Part shown: in pieces, positions 34,652-44,152 of the stretch | Position numbering within the stretch: the first letter of the stretch is position 1 | Layout of the letters: each line of letters opens with the position of its first letter | DNA from: Oehlia diaphana | Taxonomy: Eukaryota > Glomeromycota > Glomeromycetes > Glomerales > Glomeraceae | Reading direction: 5' to 3' | Length of the DNA: 44,152 nucleotides | Assembly: GCA_003833135.1 (NCBI GenBank) | Contig: QZLH01000875.1 | Location: 10,049 to 54,200 of the forward strand | The notes under the pieces: generated by a model | What the model saw: the letters and a program-made list of their open reading frames with translations, nothing else | Told to the model about the DNA's origin: nothing | Database searches by the model: none | Position numbers and translations under genes: made by a program

Positions 34652-36417
34652 ATCTTATGCATCAAATAATCCTGGAATTTCATTAAACATTATTAAAAAA
34701 AAACTATTATTTGTCAAGTCTTTAATATCGGAATGCTCACTTCTGACGAAAATTTATGTGTCAAATGTCAATTTATTGATAGATTGATTTTGAAACGTTT
34801 ATAATGTGAGTCAAAAACTAAGCCATATAAGTTTGCTATAATTATAATTGCCGTAATTATAAGCCTCGGTCTAAGTTTTCTCGGCTTAGCATATTTAGCA
34901 CCGCCAATCGGATCAGTACTTGAAATTTAATTAACAAAATAGTTTAATACTTTTTTTATTTGATAAATATTTATTTCTTATTAGATAAATATATTTGATA
35001 ATTATAAAGGCTTTCTCAATACCTGAATACCACGTATACTACTTGGTTATATTTATATGCTTAGCCTTAGTTCGTGCACAGGTAACATAGTGATAGCATT
35101 GGGCTTAGCACAAGTTGAAATTCAATTAAAAGAGCTCATTTCCCCCCTTCTTTTACATCACTTATGAAAAACTGTTACTATTTTGATATTCTTATACCAG
35201 TTGAAAGAGTTATATATAAATTCTTAAAATAGTTACTATTAACTATTAAACTTATTATCTGGAATCAGATCAAACCTCCTATCACTAAAGATATTGATAC
35301 TGCGCAAAATCTCAAGTGACCTAACCGTCACGAGCAAAATGGTTACTGCGGCTTTCAAACGTTATGGTACTAATATTCTTATACCAGTTGAAAGAGTTAT
35401 AAGAATTCTAGGGATTCTTAAAAATAAAAGTTTATTATGTATCCAAAAGGTCAAAGGATTAACCACAACTCCTGCATATGATACTACATTTGAAAGAATC
35501 TATCATATTGTAGAAAATACATATAAAATTCAAAAATGAATATTCCTAAGTTATCCAGTCTATATGGTTGCAAAATAGTTAAACAATTGAACTGGTCTAT
35601 CATAAATTATAGGTTTTGGTACATTTTCTAATATTCTTATTGTTTCATTCTTATATTACAAACTGACAAAGCATGATTATTTGAAGTTTTACATGGATTT
35701 CTTTCAAGCAACATATTACTGCTCTGATAGCTTTATTTAAATATTCATATTATTATAATTATTATTGGAAAACCTACATTTTTATTTCTGCACATACTTA
35801 GTAAAGTATCTTGTTTTAACTATTAATTATATTATTTATTTAAATATTTACCCTATAAAAAATATTGTCCAAACATTGTTCAGTTTTTTGTTCGGTAAAT
35901 CAACCCCGTTCCAAACATTTACTTGACATTTATTGGACATTCATCATGATATTGTACGTTTTTTATGTGGTTAAAAATTCTCAATCTCCACATCTTGTAT
36001 TAAATTGTAACAAATATTGTATAATAACATGCGTATTTATCGGACAAACATTTTTTATAGGGTTATGAAACAAATCATTAATATTATTACAATTAATTAT
36101 TCAAAGTCTTCTTGATTAATCACTATTAAAAATACATAATGGCATATTTTTTCTTTGTTATTGTAAGAAAAGAAAAATAATATTGTTAGTATACAGTACA
36201 ACAGTACAACAATACAACCAGGATAATATAAAACTAAATAAGAGACAAAAAAAGGTATCACAATTAAATCTATAGTAGTAAAATTAATAATCCAAAATTC
36301 CAAATAAATAGAGAACACAATCTTCATCCAAATATAAATGGTAACAATATTTCAATAATAATCAGAAGAGTATGTGTAGAAAGGTTATGCCTAATAAATC
36401 TAATAAGGATGTTTATA
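34652..36417. other. repeat-rich region without intact genes
   Basis: Contains an identical 29-bp direct repeat (35186-35214 and 35373-35401). An open frame 35294-35539 (81 codons) overlaps the second copy and is unrecognised. Short GGCTTAGCA...TTGAAATT repeats occur near 34883-34930 and 35102-35127. This looks like overlapping transposon debris. Confidence 0.4.
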
Positions 36418-36459
36418 ACAGATATTAAAACTAGGTGGAATTCCACCTATACTTTTTAG
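36418..36459 (+). pseudogene. hAT transposase fragment (TRWNSTY motif)
   Basis: Reads TDIKTRWNSTYTF then stop. The 18-base core AGGTGGAATTCCACCTAT is identical to the coding of the same motif in the hAT element at 39531-41674 (near 40484-40501, minus strand). The core is palindromic, but the flanking ATATT and the reading frame support plus orientation. The flanks are not coding. Confidence 0.45.
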
Positions 36460-36888
36460 AATTACATAATTCAATAAGTTGCACTTCAACATTGTTACTT
36501 TCCAAATCAGGTCATATTTCACAAAAGAATGTGAAAAATTAAGCTTAGACTCAAGACTATTACATATTGGACAAAAAAAATCCATATTCATCTATTATGA
36601 CTTTCTAAAAGAAACAACTTGAAAAGTTTTAAAAGTTTAAAAGCATTTTTAAAGTATCTGAATTTATTAAAATTATTATATTTACTATATAAAGATATTT
36701 AAAAATGAAGCCCATATTCTGAATGATGCAAAGTGTTGTATTTTGGGTATAGCTTTGTTAGTACCACTCAAACTATCTCTATATATAATATTCATCCAAT
36801 TTTTCATTATTTAAAAAAAAAGTCAGTCTTATTTTTAAAAACTTCTTGGCCAACAGCATTAATCCTATAAAAACATATATTATACCAG

Positions 36889-37134
36889 CATGTAGAAGTG
36901 AATCTATTCATTTTCTTGGAGTATGAATTAATCTTGCTAAAGAAAGAAAATAATTATGTTATTCAACAAGCTAAAGATGAAGTTTTTTCAATGTGTGAAA
37001 ATTTAAAGAAAGAGAAAGTTACTGATAAACAACTTCTTTACCTAATTAATATGGTTATTATCTCTAGAATAGAATATCATACACAACTCACATTTTTATC
37101 AAAACAAGGTTGCAATGATATTTATCCCATTTAG
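36889..37134 (+). pseudogene. LINE reverse transcriptase relic (thumb region)
   Basis: The start reads ESIHFLGV, a stop, then INLAKERK in one frame; after a one-base shift the reading continues NNYVIQQAKDEVFSMCENLK and VTDKQLLYLINMVIISRIEY to TQLTFLSKQGCN. The SIxFLGV, KLTDKQxxYLxNxVIIxRIEY and TQLTFL blocks are typical, from memory, of the C-terminal RT region of non-LTR elements in this lineage. The frameshift and in-frame stop, and the loss of the catalytic YxDD part, make it a dead fragment. Confidence 0.6.
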
Positions 37135-37173
37135 AAAACTGCTTTAGTTGTTGTATTTTAATAGATGCCCAGC

Positions 37174-37332
37174 TCCAATACACTACAAAAAATGCTACAA
37201 ATAATGATCCCTAATGAGTGCATTAGAACAACTTGTCAGGAAAAAGGTATCAATTTTACCATGTACAATAATCATATTAGATGCATGGCCCATGTAATCA
37301 ATCTTGCTGCACAAGATGCACTATCTAGTTGA
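37174..37332 (+). pseudogene. hAT transposase fragment (RCxAHxINL motif)
   Basis: One frame reads MIPNECIRTTCQEKGINFTM and then YNNHIRCMAHVINLAAQDAL to a stop at 37330. This is the conserved hAT block before the TRWNSTYY motif. In the element at 39531-41674 the matching block is SSAHIFNLAVKQEI. Here nothing recognisable follows, so it is an isolated fragment from a different hAT copy, directly after the LINE relic. Confidence 0.65.
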
Positions 37333-39211
37333 AAGTTGGATATGTTGAGAAATGGTTTATGCATCAAAATTATCTTAAAACTGATTAAAATGGAATTTTA
37401 TAAATAAAAATATAATCAAAAATATTTGTCTAATGTGCACTTTATTATTAAGTTGCCCTATAATTCAAAACAATATAGAAGTGAGTAGCTATTGGATAAT
37501 CAAAAATTATGGATCAATTGTAAGTTTACATAAGTACTGCTTTATGTTAGCTGGCCATACAAAGTTTTCTCCTAGTGGATTTTTTTGGATTAATTAAATT
37601 AAAAATATGAGTTTCAGAAGATCTTTCAGATATGATAGAAATAGTTCATAATGCTACTACTGGAGGATTTAATACAGCACAAACAATTTATGGTTTAAGT
37701 GGAAATTCAGCAGTATTATTTTGAAATTTTAAATGAAAAAATTGAAATAGTGTAAATGTTGAAACAAAAGTTTGATGGAAAAAAAAATAGAAATTTTAAT
37801 TCTTAAAAAAAATATAACTTCTTAGTTTTCCAAATACATTGTTGTCAAAGAAATTATCTGCAGAATAACAATGGTACTTATATGAGTAAATCCGTGAATA
37901 TGTTACTCATCCAGATAAAAAAGACCAATATTGTTCAAAACCACTTTATTTGGATTTGGACTTATGGATAAAAGGAAGTTCAACAGTTATCATTTTAAGG
38001 AGTAATATAAAGGAAGGTCAACAGCAAGACTGGCTTATATTATAAAATGGTTACCAATGGCAAATTTATGCAGGCCATTATATTTTCAAAACTTAACTTT
38101 CCATCTGGTAACTCCAGAAGATCTTGGAAGTACAAGAACATCATCAACTAAAAAGAGAACATTATTTTCTTGGCCTACCCATAACTATAAAATGTAAAGT
38201 TTGCATTTAATTGCTTTTGGTTTACACTGATACATTAATAATAACAATTTTTTATAAACATTAATAATAATAATATAATATACAGTATATAATTGAATTC
38301 ATCTTCTCAGTTTCAAAAAAACATTTGAAAAGTGTGAAGTATAAAATCTAATACAATGTAATGAATAGCATTGAAGTTGTAGAGGTGCTGAATGAAGTTC
38401 ATGGATTCATAATTTCTCATTAACAAGCTTTTTTAAATTATTGATTTCAACAATAGAGAAATGTGCAAATAGCTCATATTATTAGAAACTCTAGTACAAA
38501 AGTTATTAAATTAGTTGTACATGTATAAAATAGATAATGAACATACATGGGCTGAATAGAAAGAGTGTATAATTACAAAACTATTACCTCCACTTTACAA
38601 GCTAGTGAACAAAAAGTATAGTGTTTTTTTTGAACAGTGATTTATTGTAAAATCTTATTCAATACTTTACAAATAGAAAGTAAACAATAAATATCAGGAA
38701 ATAAAATCCTCATCGATTCAGAAAATTGGCATTCCTTGACAATTGGTAATGACTTCCACTAAAATTACAAATCAGTAAAAAAACTGATCAAAACTTTAAT
38801 CTATCCATCAATGGAAGATAGAAATATGTAATGTTACTAATACTGTATATACATGTCAGAGGGCATAGAGAATTCTAGAAAAATTCTTAAAAAAAAAGAG
38901 TCAATGGCTGTGTACTATGAAAGAAATATACTTCTAAAATAATTGATATTAATTCCAATAATATTATAACTGATACTGTAAACTTTTATAAACTTATAAA
39001 ACAAATATTTAGTTCATATATTTGACCACTTATTCATTAATATTTACTTTGATAAAATGATGAGAAAAGTTTTAACCAAATCTCAAAAAACATGATTAAT
39101 ATTTGTTGGAACCGGATGGTATATCCAGTTTCAAATTTGGTTTACAACTGATTTTTGATGATTCGGTTTAACCTGGATTTATATTACGAAAACCAGTTTG
39201 CATTTAAAGCT
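37333..39211. other. decayed repetitive DNA without intact genes
   Basis: Short open stretches such as HPDKKDQYCSKPLYLDLDLW (about 37908-37970) and IEIVHNATTGGFNTAQTIYG (37636-37700) look once-coding but are cut by stops and not recognised. Just left of the hAT end, 39107-39205 contains repeated CCAGTTT.CA..TTT units. Confidence 0.35.
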
Positions 39212-39530
39212 AGGGTTGGTAAGGTCAGTCTTGGTTTAGTCTCGGTCCTAGGACCTATAGGTCTTATCATGTGAACCTGAAGACTAGGTCCGAATAATGA
39301 GTCCTAGGACTTAGGTCCGATCAGGTTCAGACTTAATCTAGAACCTAATTCGAACTCGATCTGAACTTATTTTTTTTATTTTAATTAATAAAATTGTGGC
39401 TTATACATTTACTGTTAATCATTACACAAATTACAAATGAGTAATTTTTTACCATTAATCATTTATTTATTACATCATATGCATATGACTATCTATTAAA
39501 CACAAATAATAATGAAATAATAATGAAATT

Positions 39531-41674
39531 TCATTTTTCTTTACCAATATTATTATCAATCCAGCTTTTTGTACATAAAGATGCTTTTGCAGTTTCTGAA
39601 TGTAACCTATTTCAAGTTTTAGTTATTGTATTCCCTGCAACAGAAAAAGCTTGTTTGCAGGCTACACTTGTTGATTGTATTGCCAAATAATCTCTCGCTA
39701 TTAATGAGAGTATCAGAAACTCAGCAGAATGGGCCTGCCACCAAAGAAGTGCTGAAACATTTTCATCAACAGGTAGGGCTAAATATCATTCTATTTCTGC
39801 AAAATCAGTATTAACTGATATTTGTTCTGTATTGACAGTTGCTCCTAACTGACATTTCTTTAGTTACCAAAAATATTCTCATGATGATGTAAAATTTTCT
39901 TTATATAAAGAAACTTGTGATTGTGGTCTTTGGATAAGATATGAGGAAAATTGATTTTAAAAGGTATTTATCGCATTAGTTGTTGGCTCACCTAATTCAA
40001 AAAGTGAAGTTTTGATTCCAGGATCTAATATTGATGCAATAGTGGTTGCATCATCAAGAATTATCCAATACTCTTCAATTTTTTGTTTTATTGAGTCAGC
40101 TAATTGATACTGATCAAAATCATCTTTTTCTATACAATATTTTAGATAATCCCAAATTTCATTAAAGTGTAATCGTACATCACCTATTGTTAGATACATT
40201 GAACCTGAGAGGCTTTTGGTCACTTTTTCAATAGGTTCTAAAACAAAAATTGTTTCCTTAAATTAAAATTAAAATTAAAATTAATTAAAAAATCATTAAT
40301 TTAAATAAACTTATATTTATTTTTTGTAGATAAGATCGTTAAAATATCAATAAAAAAAAGATAAATACCTTTATTTTGGTCCATGCCACAGCATCTGGCA
40401 TTAAATCACATACATTTTCGTGTTTGATTGCAAGCATTTGTAATGCTGTTTCCATTCGTTGCAATTTATAAAGCATGTAATAGGTGGAATTCCACCTTGT
40501 CACAATATCTATTTCAGGTTAAAGGTATTCCAGCTTTTCCATAATACATAATTCACACAAATCATCACATAATAAAACTGAATTTTTGATTTTTGACATT
40601 GATTTGCTCACAGCCAAAATTTCTTGATCAATTATTTCTATTTCTTGTTTAACTGCGAGGTTAAATATATGAGCTGATGACTAAAAGAAAGATTATTTAA
40701 ATCTTGTTCAAATTCCTCTATCTGTTAATATTTGTTCACACACTAACATAGCAGATTCATTATCCATTGTAAGTATTGTAAGTGCAAGAGCTTTATCTGC
40801 TAGATTAAATTCATAAGAATTTTGTTAATTGCAGTTGACATATTGACTCCTGTATGATGAGTTTTAAAAGGAATTATATCAAACAAAAAATACTGAAGTA
40901 TCCAATTTTGATCAATATAATGAATAGTCAGACCAAGATACACACGTCAAATGAGCAAAAATAGGCAAAAAATGGTGCAAATTGCATAAACTATTTGCAA
41001 ATTTGTATAAACTATTTACAAATAGTATAGATTAATTCGCAAATAGCCAAAAACAGCCAAAAATAGCCAAAAATAGCCATTGCTTTTTGCACCATTTTTT
41101 TGCATTTTGACCTGTGATATGCTTCACTACTCAAAGTTGAAGTCCACATGTCAGCAGTAAATGATACTTTTCCTGGTATTTTTTGTAAGTCTTTATAAAT
41201 ATTTGAATGATGTTGATTAAATTCTTGGATAACCATTTCTTTTATTTGATGGCGATCAGGAATTTTGTAGCAAGGGTCAAAAACACTCATTGCTTTAATA
41301 AAATTTTCACTTTCAATAACACTAAAGGGTAGTTGCTCAGAAATTATCCAAATAACAATTACTTCATCTCGTTCTGACTTTTCTTTTGCAGGCCAAGGAT
41401 CTATACACTTAAACTTTAAAGTTATTTGCTTGACTTTTGGAATTACTATGTTATGTTTGTTTAATAAATGGCGTTCAATACTAGAGTTACCTGACTTAAT
41501 AGAAAATGCATAGTTACACTTTTTGCATACAGGTACTCCTGGATGAGTGGGATTCTTATAAGTTATATGAGACCATAAAGGAGAAGTTTTACATGATATA
41601 TTGTTATTTTTGCTATCTTCAATATCATCAATATCAGCAGGAATAAACATGTCATCTAAGTTGAATGAACTCAT
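39531..41674 (-). pseudogene. hAT family transposase, disrupted
   Basis: From ATG 41674 the reading has a BED-type zinc finger (CKKCNYAF ... SSIERHLLNKH), then DPCYKIPDRHQI and the SFTADMWTSTLSSEAY block of the RNase H-like core. A 177-bp MITE at 40940-41116 interrupts it; beyond it LGLTIHYIDQNW, a frameshifted MDNESAMLVCEQIL, then AHIFNLAVKQEI and DIVTRWNSTYYMLYKL follow. A spliceable intron (GTATTTATC at 40366 to TTTAAG at 40257) joins to EPIEKVTKSLSGSMYLTIGD and IASILDPGIK, and the hAT dimerisation region is present near 39760-39540 (ARDYLAIQSTSVACKQAFSV). Several stops and frameshifts (for example after LEYL and after NTITKT) make it inactive. The enzyme would have cut and pasted hAT DNA. 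Confidence 0.85.
40940..41116. mobile_element. 177-bp CACTA-like MITE nested in the hAT transposase
   Basis: Left end CACACGTCAAATGAGCAAAA and reverse-complemented right end CACAGGTCAAAATGCAAAAA share CACA.GTCAAA-TG and then CAAAAAATGGTGCAAA, with a 12-base indel between. The trinucleotide ATA flanks both sides (40937-40939 and 41117-41119). Removing the element and one ATA joins GAA GCA TAT to CTT GGT CTG, restoring SSEAYLGLTIHYI of the transposase in frame. The interior has tandem ATAGCCAAAA units (41045-41085) and no coding capacity. CACA-type ends with a 3-bp duplication fit the CACTA/EnSpm superfamily. Confidence 0.8.
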
Positions 41675-41909
41675 TTTTAAATTTTAGAAATATGGTGCAT
41701 ATCGGCATAATGGCGTATATATATATATTTAATTTTTAGTGGTCAGGACTTATTAGGACCACCAACCCGGGTGCAACCAAATACTTGGCCCAGTTTTGAT
41801 ATTGAAACTTTATAGTGCTGGACTGCTGGCCCGAATTACGAAATTTAATTCACATGATCATGGCTAAATAGTTTAGCCACCGAGTAAGTTATATTGCACA
41901 AAATTTTTA

Positions 41910-42053
41910 GGATTAATTTTACATTCACCTCCGGTGAATTTCACCGGGATGAATTTCACCTTGATCTACAATGCATTAAAATTTTAAATTTACCCCGGTG
42001 AAATTCACCAGATGATTTCATATTACACAAATGCGTAACGCATATTTTGCTTT
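41910..42053. repeat. 144-bp direct repeat, left copy
   Basis: Begins GGATTAATTTTACATTCACC and ends CGCATATTTTGCTTT; contains internal inverted motifs TTCACC and GGTGAA (for example CCGGTGAATTTCACCGG). Matches 43472-43615 over exactly the same length with about ten differences. The pair brackets the 30-bp minisatellite. Confidence 0.85.
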
Positions 42054-42210
42054 TTGCTTTCTTGTAACTTTAGTTGTTTTCAGAAAACAACAATTTCAAA
42101 TAACTTTAAGACTCACTTTTATTGCTAGCATTTTTATTTTTCTATCATTCCCTTTACTCCCACTTTGTTTTTAATTATCCTTTTCATTTATCATTGTCCC
42201 TTTCACTTCC

Positions 42211-43010
42211 ATATCATTTTTCATCACTCCATATTGCTTCATATCGTTCTTCATCACTCCATATTGCTCTATATCATTTTCCATCACTTCATATCGCTCC
42301 ATATCATTTTTCATCACTCCATATTGCTCTATATCGTTTTTCATCACTCCATATCATTTCATATCATTTTTCATCACTCCATATTGCTCCATATTATTTT
42401 TCATCACTCCATATTACTCCATATCATTTTTCATCACTCCATATCGCTCTATATCATTTTCCATAACTTCATATCGCTCCATATCATTTTTTATCACTCC
42501 ATATCGCTCCATATTGTTTTTCATCACTCCATATCGTTTCATATTATTTTTCATCACTTTATATTGCTCCATATTATTTTTCATCACTCCATAATGCTCC
42601 ATACTGTTTTTCATCACTCCATATCACTTCATATCGTTCCATATCCATTTTCATCACTCCATATCGTTCCATATCATTTTTCATTACTCCATATTGTTTC
42701 ATATCATTTTCAACACTCCATATTGCTCCATATCATTTTTCATCACTTTATATTGCTTCATATCGTTTTTCATCACTCCATATCACTCTATATCATTTTC
42801 TATCACTTCACATCGCTCCATATTATTTTTCATCACTCCATATCGTTCCATATCGTTTTTCATCACTCCATATTGCTCCATATCATTTTTTATCACTTTA
42901 TATTGCTTTATATCGGTTTTCATCACTCCATATCGGTTTTCATCACTCCATATCAGTTTTCATCACTCCATATCGCTTCATATCGGTTTTTATCACTCCA
43001 TTTCATTTTG
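42211..43010. repeat. 30-bp minisatellite, about 26-27 units
   Basis: The unit is approximately ATATCATTTTTCATCACTCC followed by ATATTGCTCC (30 bp). Units stay in exact 30-base register from 42211 to about 42700; a one-base deletion near 42711 shifts the register, and 42911-42970 contains three 20-bp units (TATCGGTTTTCATCACTCCA). The array is built from a 20-bp and a 10-bp module. Because 30 is divisible by three, long frames stay open: a plus-strand His/Ser/Ile/Phe decapeptide and a minus-strand MKNNMERYGV-like decapeptide. These are probably by-products of the repeat rather than genes. Confidence 0.9.
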
Positions 43011-43471
43011 CAATATTCCACTTTATTTTTCATCATCTCAATTCTCTTTGTATTGTTTCATTTTGTTTTACATCATCCCACTTCTGTTTTCATTAACCTA
43101 TTTTACTTTCATTTCATTTTTCATTATTATAAAGGATTAAACTGTATATATTATTATGCATTACTATAGGTCTTAAATTAATAAAAAATCTGGATTAAAT
43201 GGTTAGTAGATGGATATATAGTTTAATTGGAGTTATGATAATATTCTTGTAATTTAAAAAGAAACTTTTTGTTAATAAACTTTAAATATTTATGCTTAAA
43301 TGATCAATAGAAAAACTTTTTTTACATGTTTATTCAAACACAAAAAAATTGAATTTTACTAAATTTTAATATAATAATAAATATCATGTGATATGGTGAA
43401 ATTCACCTTCGGTGAATTTCACTTCTGATGAGCGTTAAAATGATCCAAAATTTAAATTTTATTTTTATTAT

Positions 43472-43615
43472 GGATTAATTTTACATTCACCTCTGATGAA
43501 TTTCACTGAGATGAATTTAACCTTAATCTGCAATGCATTAAAATTTTAAATTTACCCCAGTGAAATTCACCAGATGATTTTATATTACACAAATACGTAA
43601 CGCATATTTTGCTTT
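43472..43615. repeat. 144-bp direct repeat, right copy
   Basis: Same orientation as 41910-42053. Relative to that copy it has mainly C-to-T and G-to-A changes, concentrated in former CCGG contexts. A partial inverted relative (GGTGAAATTCACCTTCGGTG) lies just left, at 43395-43414. Confidence 0.85.
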
Positions 43616-44152
43616 ACAAAATGTTTTTTTATTTTCTTATTACTTTGCTCATATGGGCTGATTTTTGGAATTAGCCTAAATTAAGAATTTTAATTATTTA
43701 ATGCTTTATAACTTAAAATGCAATTGTACTACATAACTATCTTATCAATCACATGCAAAATAATCAGAAAATAAAAAAATTTTTACAACGTACATTTAAA
43801 TAATGAAAATAATAAAACTTTTTTCAACCCATCAACTATTTTAAGAACCCATCACTTTTTAAAAATAAAAGTTTTGTAAGTATAATAGTACTTATTTGTA
43901 ACTGATAAGTATATTATTTGTTTAAAATCTTTTAAATAAACTAAAGGCTTTCTTACGAACCATTTTTTGGTATGAAAATATTAAAATTATTCAGGACTCT
44001 TCTGTAAAACATTATTTGGTAAGAAATAAAATTTTATATCGGACTTTTATTTCTGTAACATAATTGTTAATTTCTCGGCCTATATGTATGCTAAACGAAT
44101 GATTTTATATTCATTTGAAAGGTGAAAACGCGCTCTATCCAAAGAATCAAAG
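43616..44152. other. intergenic to window end, nothing recognised
   Basis: AT-rich with no long open frame and no recognised repeat. Confidence 0.5.

Larger units (their letters stand above)
39212..41769 (-). mobile_element. degenerate hAT DNA transposon (~2.6 kb)
   Basis: The outer ends carry the short inverted match GGGTTGGT (39213-39220) and ACCAACCC (41761-41768), with subterminal TAGGACC/GGTCCTA motifs repeated on the left (39246-39325) and present on the right (41745-41760). Size and coding content fit a hAT element. No clean 8-bp target duplication is visible next to these ends, so the exact boundaries are tentative. Confidence 0.5.

Noticed and set aside
37636..37800. Possible mitochondrial insertion because TGA could read as Trp in one frame
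   Set aside because: Other stops occur too, and the fungal mitochondrial code in this lineage is not expected to need it; simple decay explains the frame.
42211..43010. CRISPR-like array
   Set aside because: Units are contiguous without distinct spacers and the genome is clearly eukaryotic.
42122..43169. Long plus-strand open frames (up to 334 codons) and a minus-strand frame
   Set aside because: All are read-throughs of the 30-bp minisatellite whose period is a multiple of three; several frames are open at once, so openness carries no coding evidence.

Overview
The window is nuclear DNA of a very AT-rich eukaryote. Protein-coding genes carry many short introns (about 50-110 bp, GTAAGT/GTATTT-like donors, TAG/CAG acceptors, several with CTAAT branch sites). 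The gene families (BTB-BACK-TLDc proteins, cysteine-rich TKL-like kinases, ectodomain/multi-pass membrane proteins, ML-domain secreted proteins) and the dense transposon debris point to an arbuscular mycorrhizal fungus, most likely Rhizophagus (Glomeromycotina). The organism is inferred from family resemblance remembered from that lineage; no search was run.

Layout. 1-5.1 kb: the 5' end of one BTB-TLDc gene (1-104, minus), a decayed minus-strand relic of a lineage-specific family (2.2-3.1 kb), and a complete two-exon BTB-BACK-TLDc gene (3398-4903, minus). 5.1-9.1 kb: gene-poor, with a GC-richer island and a 222-bp inverted-repeat element nested in GGCTCG-rich DNA. 9.1-12.9 kb: an eight-exon minus-strand gene for a 1080-residue secreted-ectodomain, multi-pass membrane protein. 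14.5-17.3 kb: a seven-exon minus-strand kinase with N-terminal Cys clusters and a C-terminal tail built from tandemly duplicated 102-nt exons. 20.8-23 kb: a seven-exon minus-strand BRCT-domain protein. 25.8-26.4 kb: a three-exon histone H2A variant with mixed H2A and H2A.Z features. 26.9-27.4 kb: a small secreted ML-domain protein. 29.2-30.3 kb: a secreted cysteine-rich protein of unknown function. 30.8-34.1 kb: a decayed gene and a third BTB-TLDc copy (plus strand) broken by a one-base deletion.

34.4-44.2 kb is transposon territory: a 171-bp poly(A)-tailed retro-insertion with a 12-bp target duplication, a LINE reverse-transcriptase relic, scattered hAT fragments, a 2.6-kb degenerate hAT element (minus) whose transposase is interrupted by a 177-bp CACTA-like MITE with a 3-bp target duplication, and a 30-bp minisatellite flanked by two 144-bp direct repeats that differ almost only by transitions.

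The genes do not form a pathway or operon; each is a separate eukaryotic transcription unit. The shared theme is family expansion and decay: three BTB-TLDc copies in different states, duplicated exons, and nested insertions. Exon structures were built by hand from splice sites and reading-frame continuity. All coordinates given for genes span introns.
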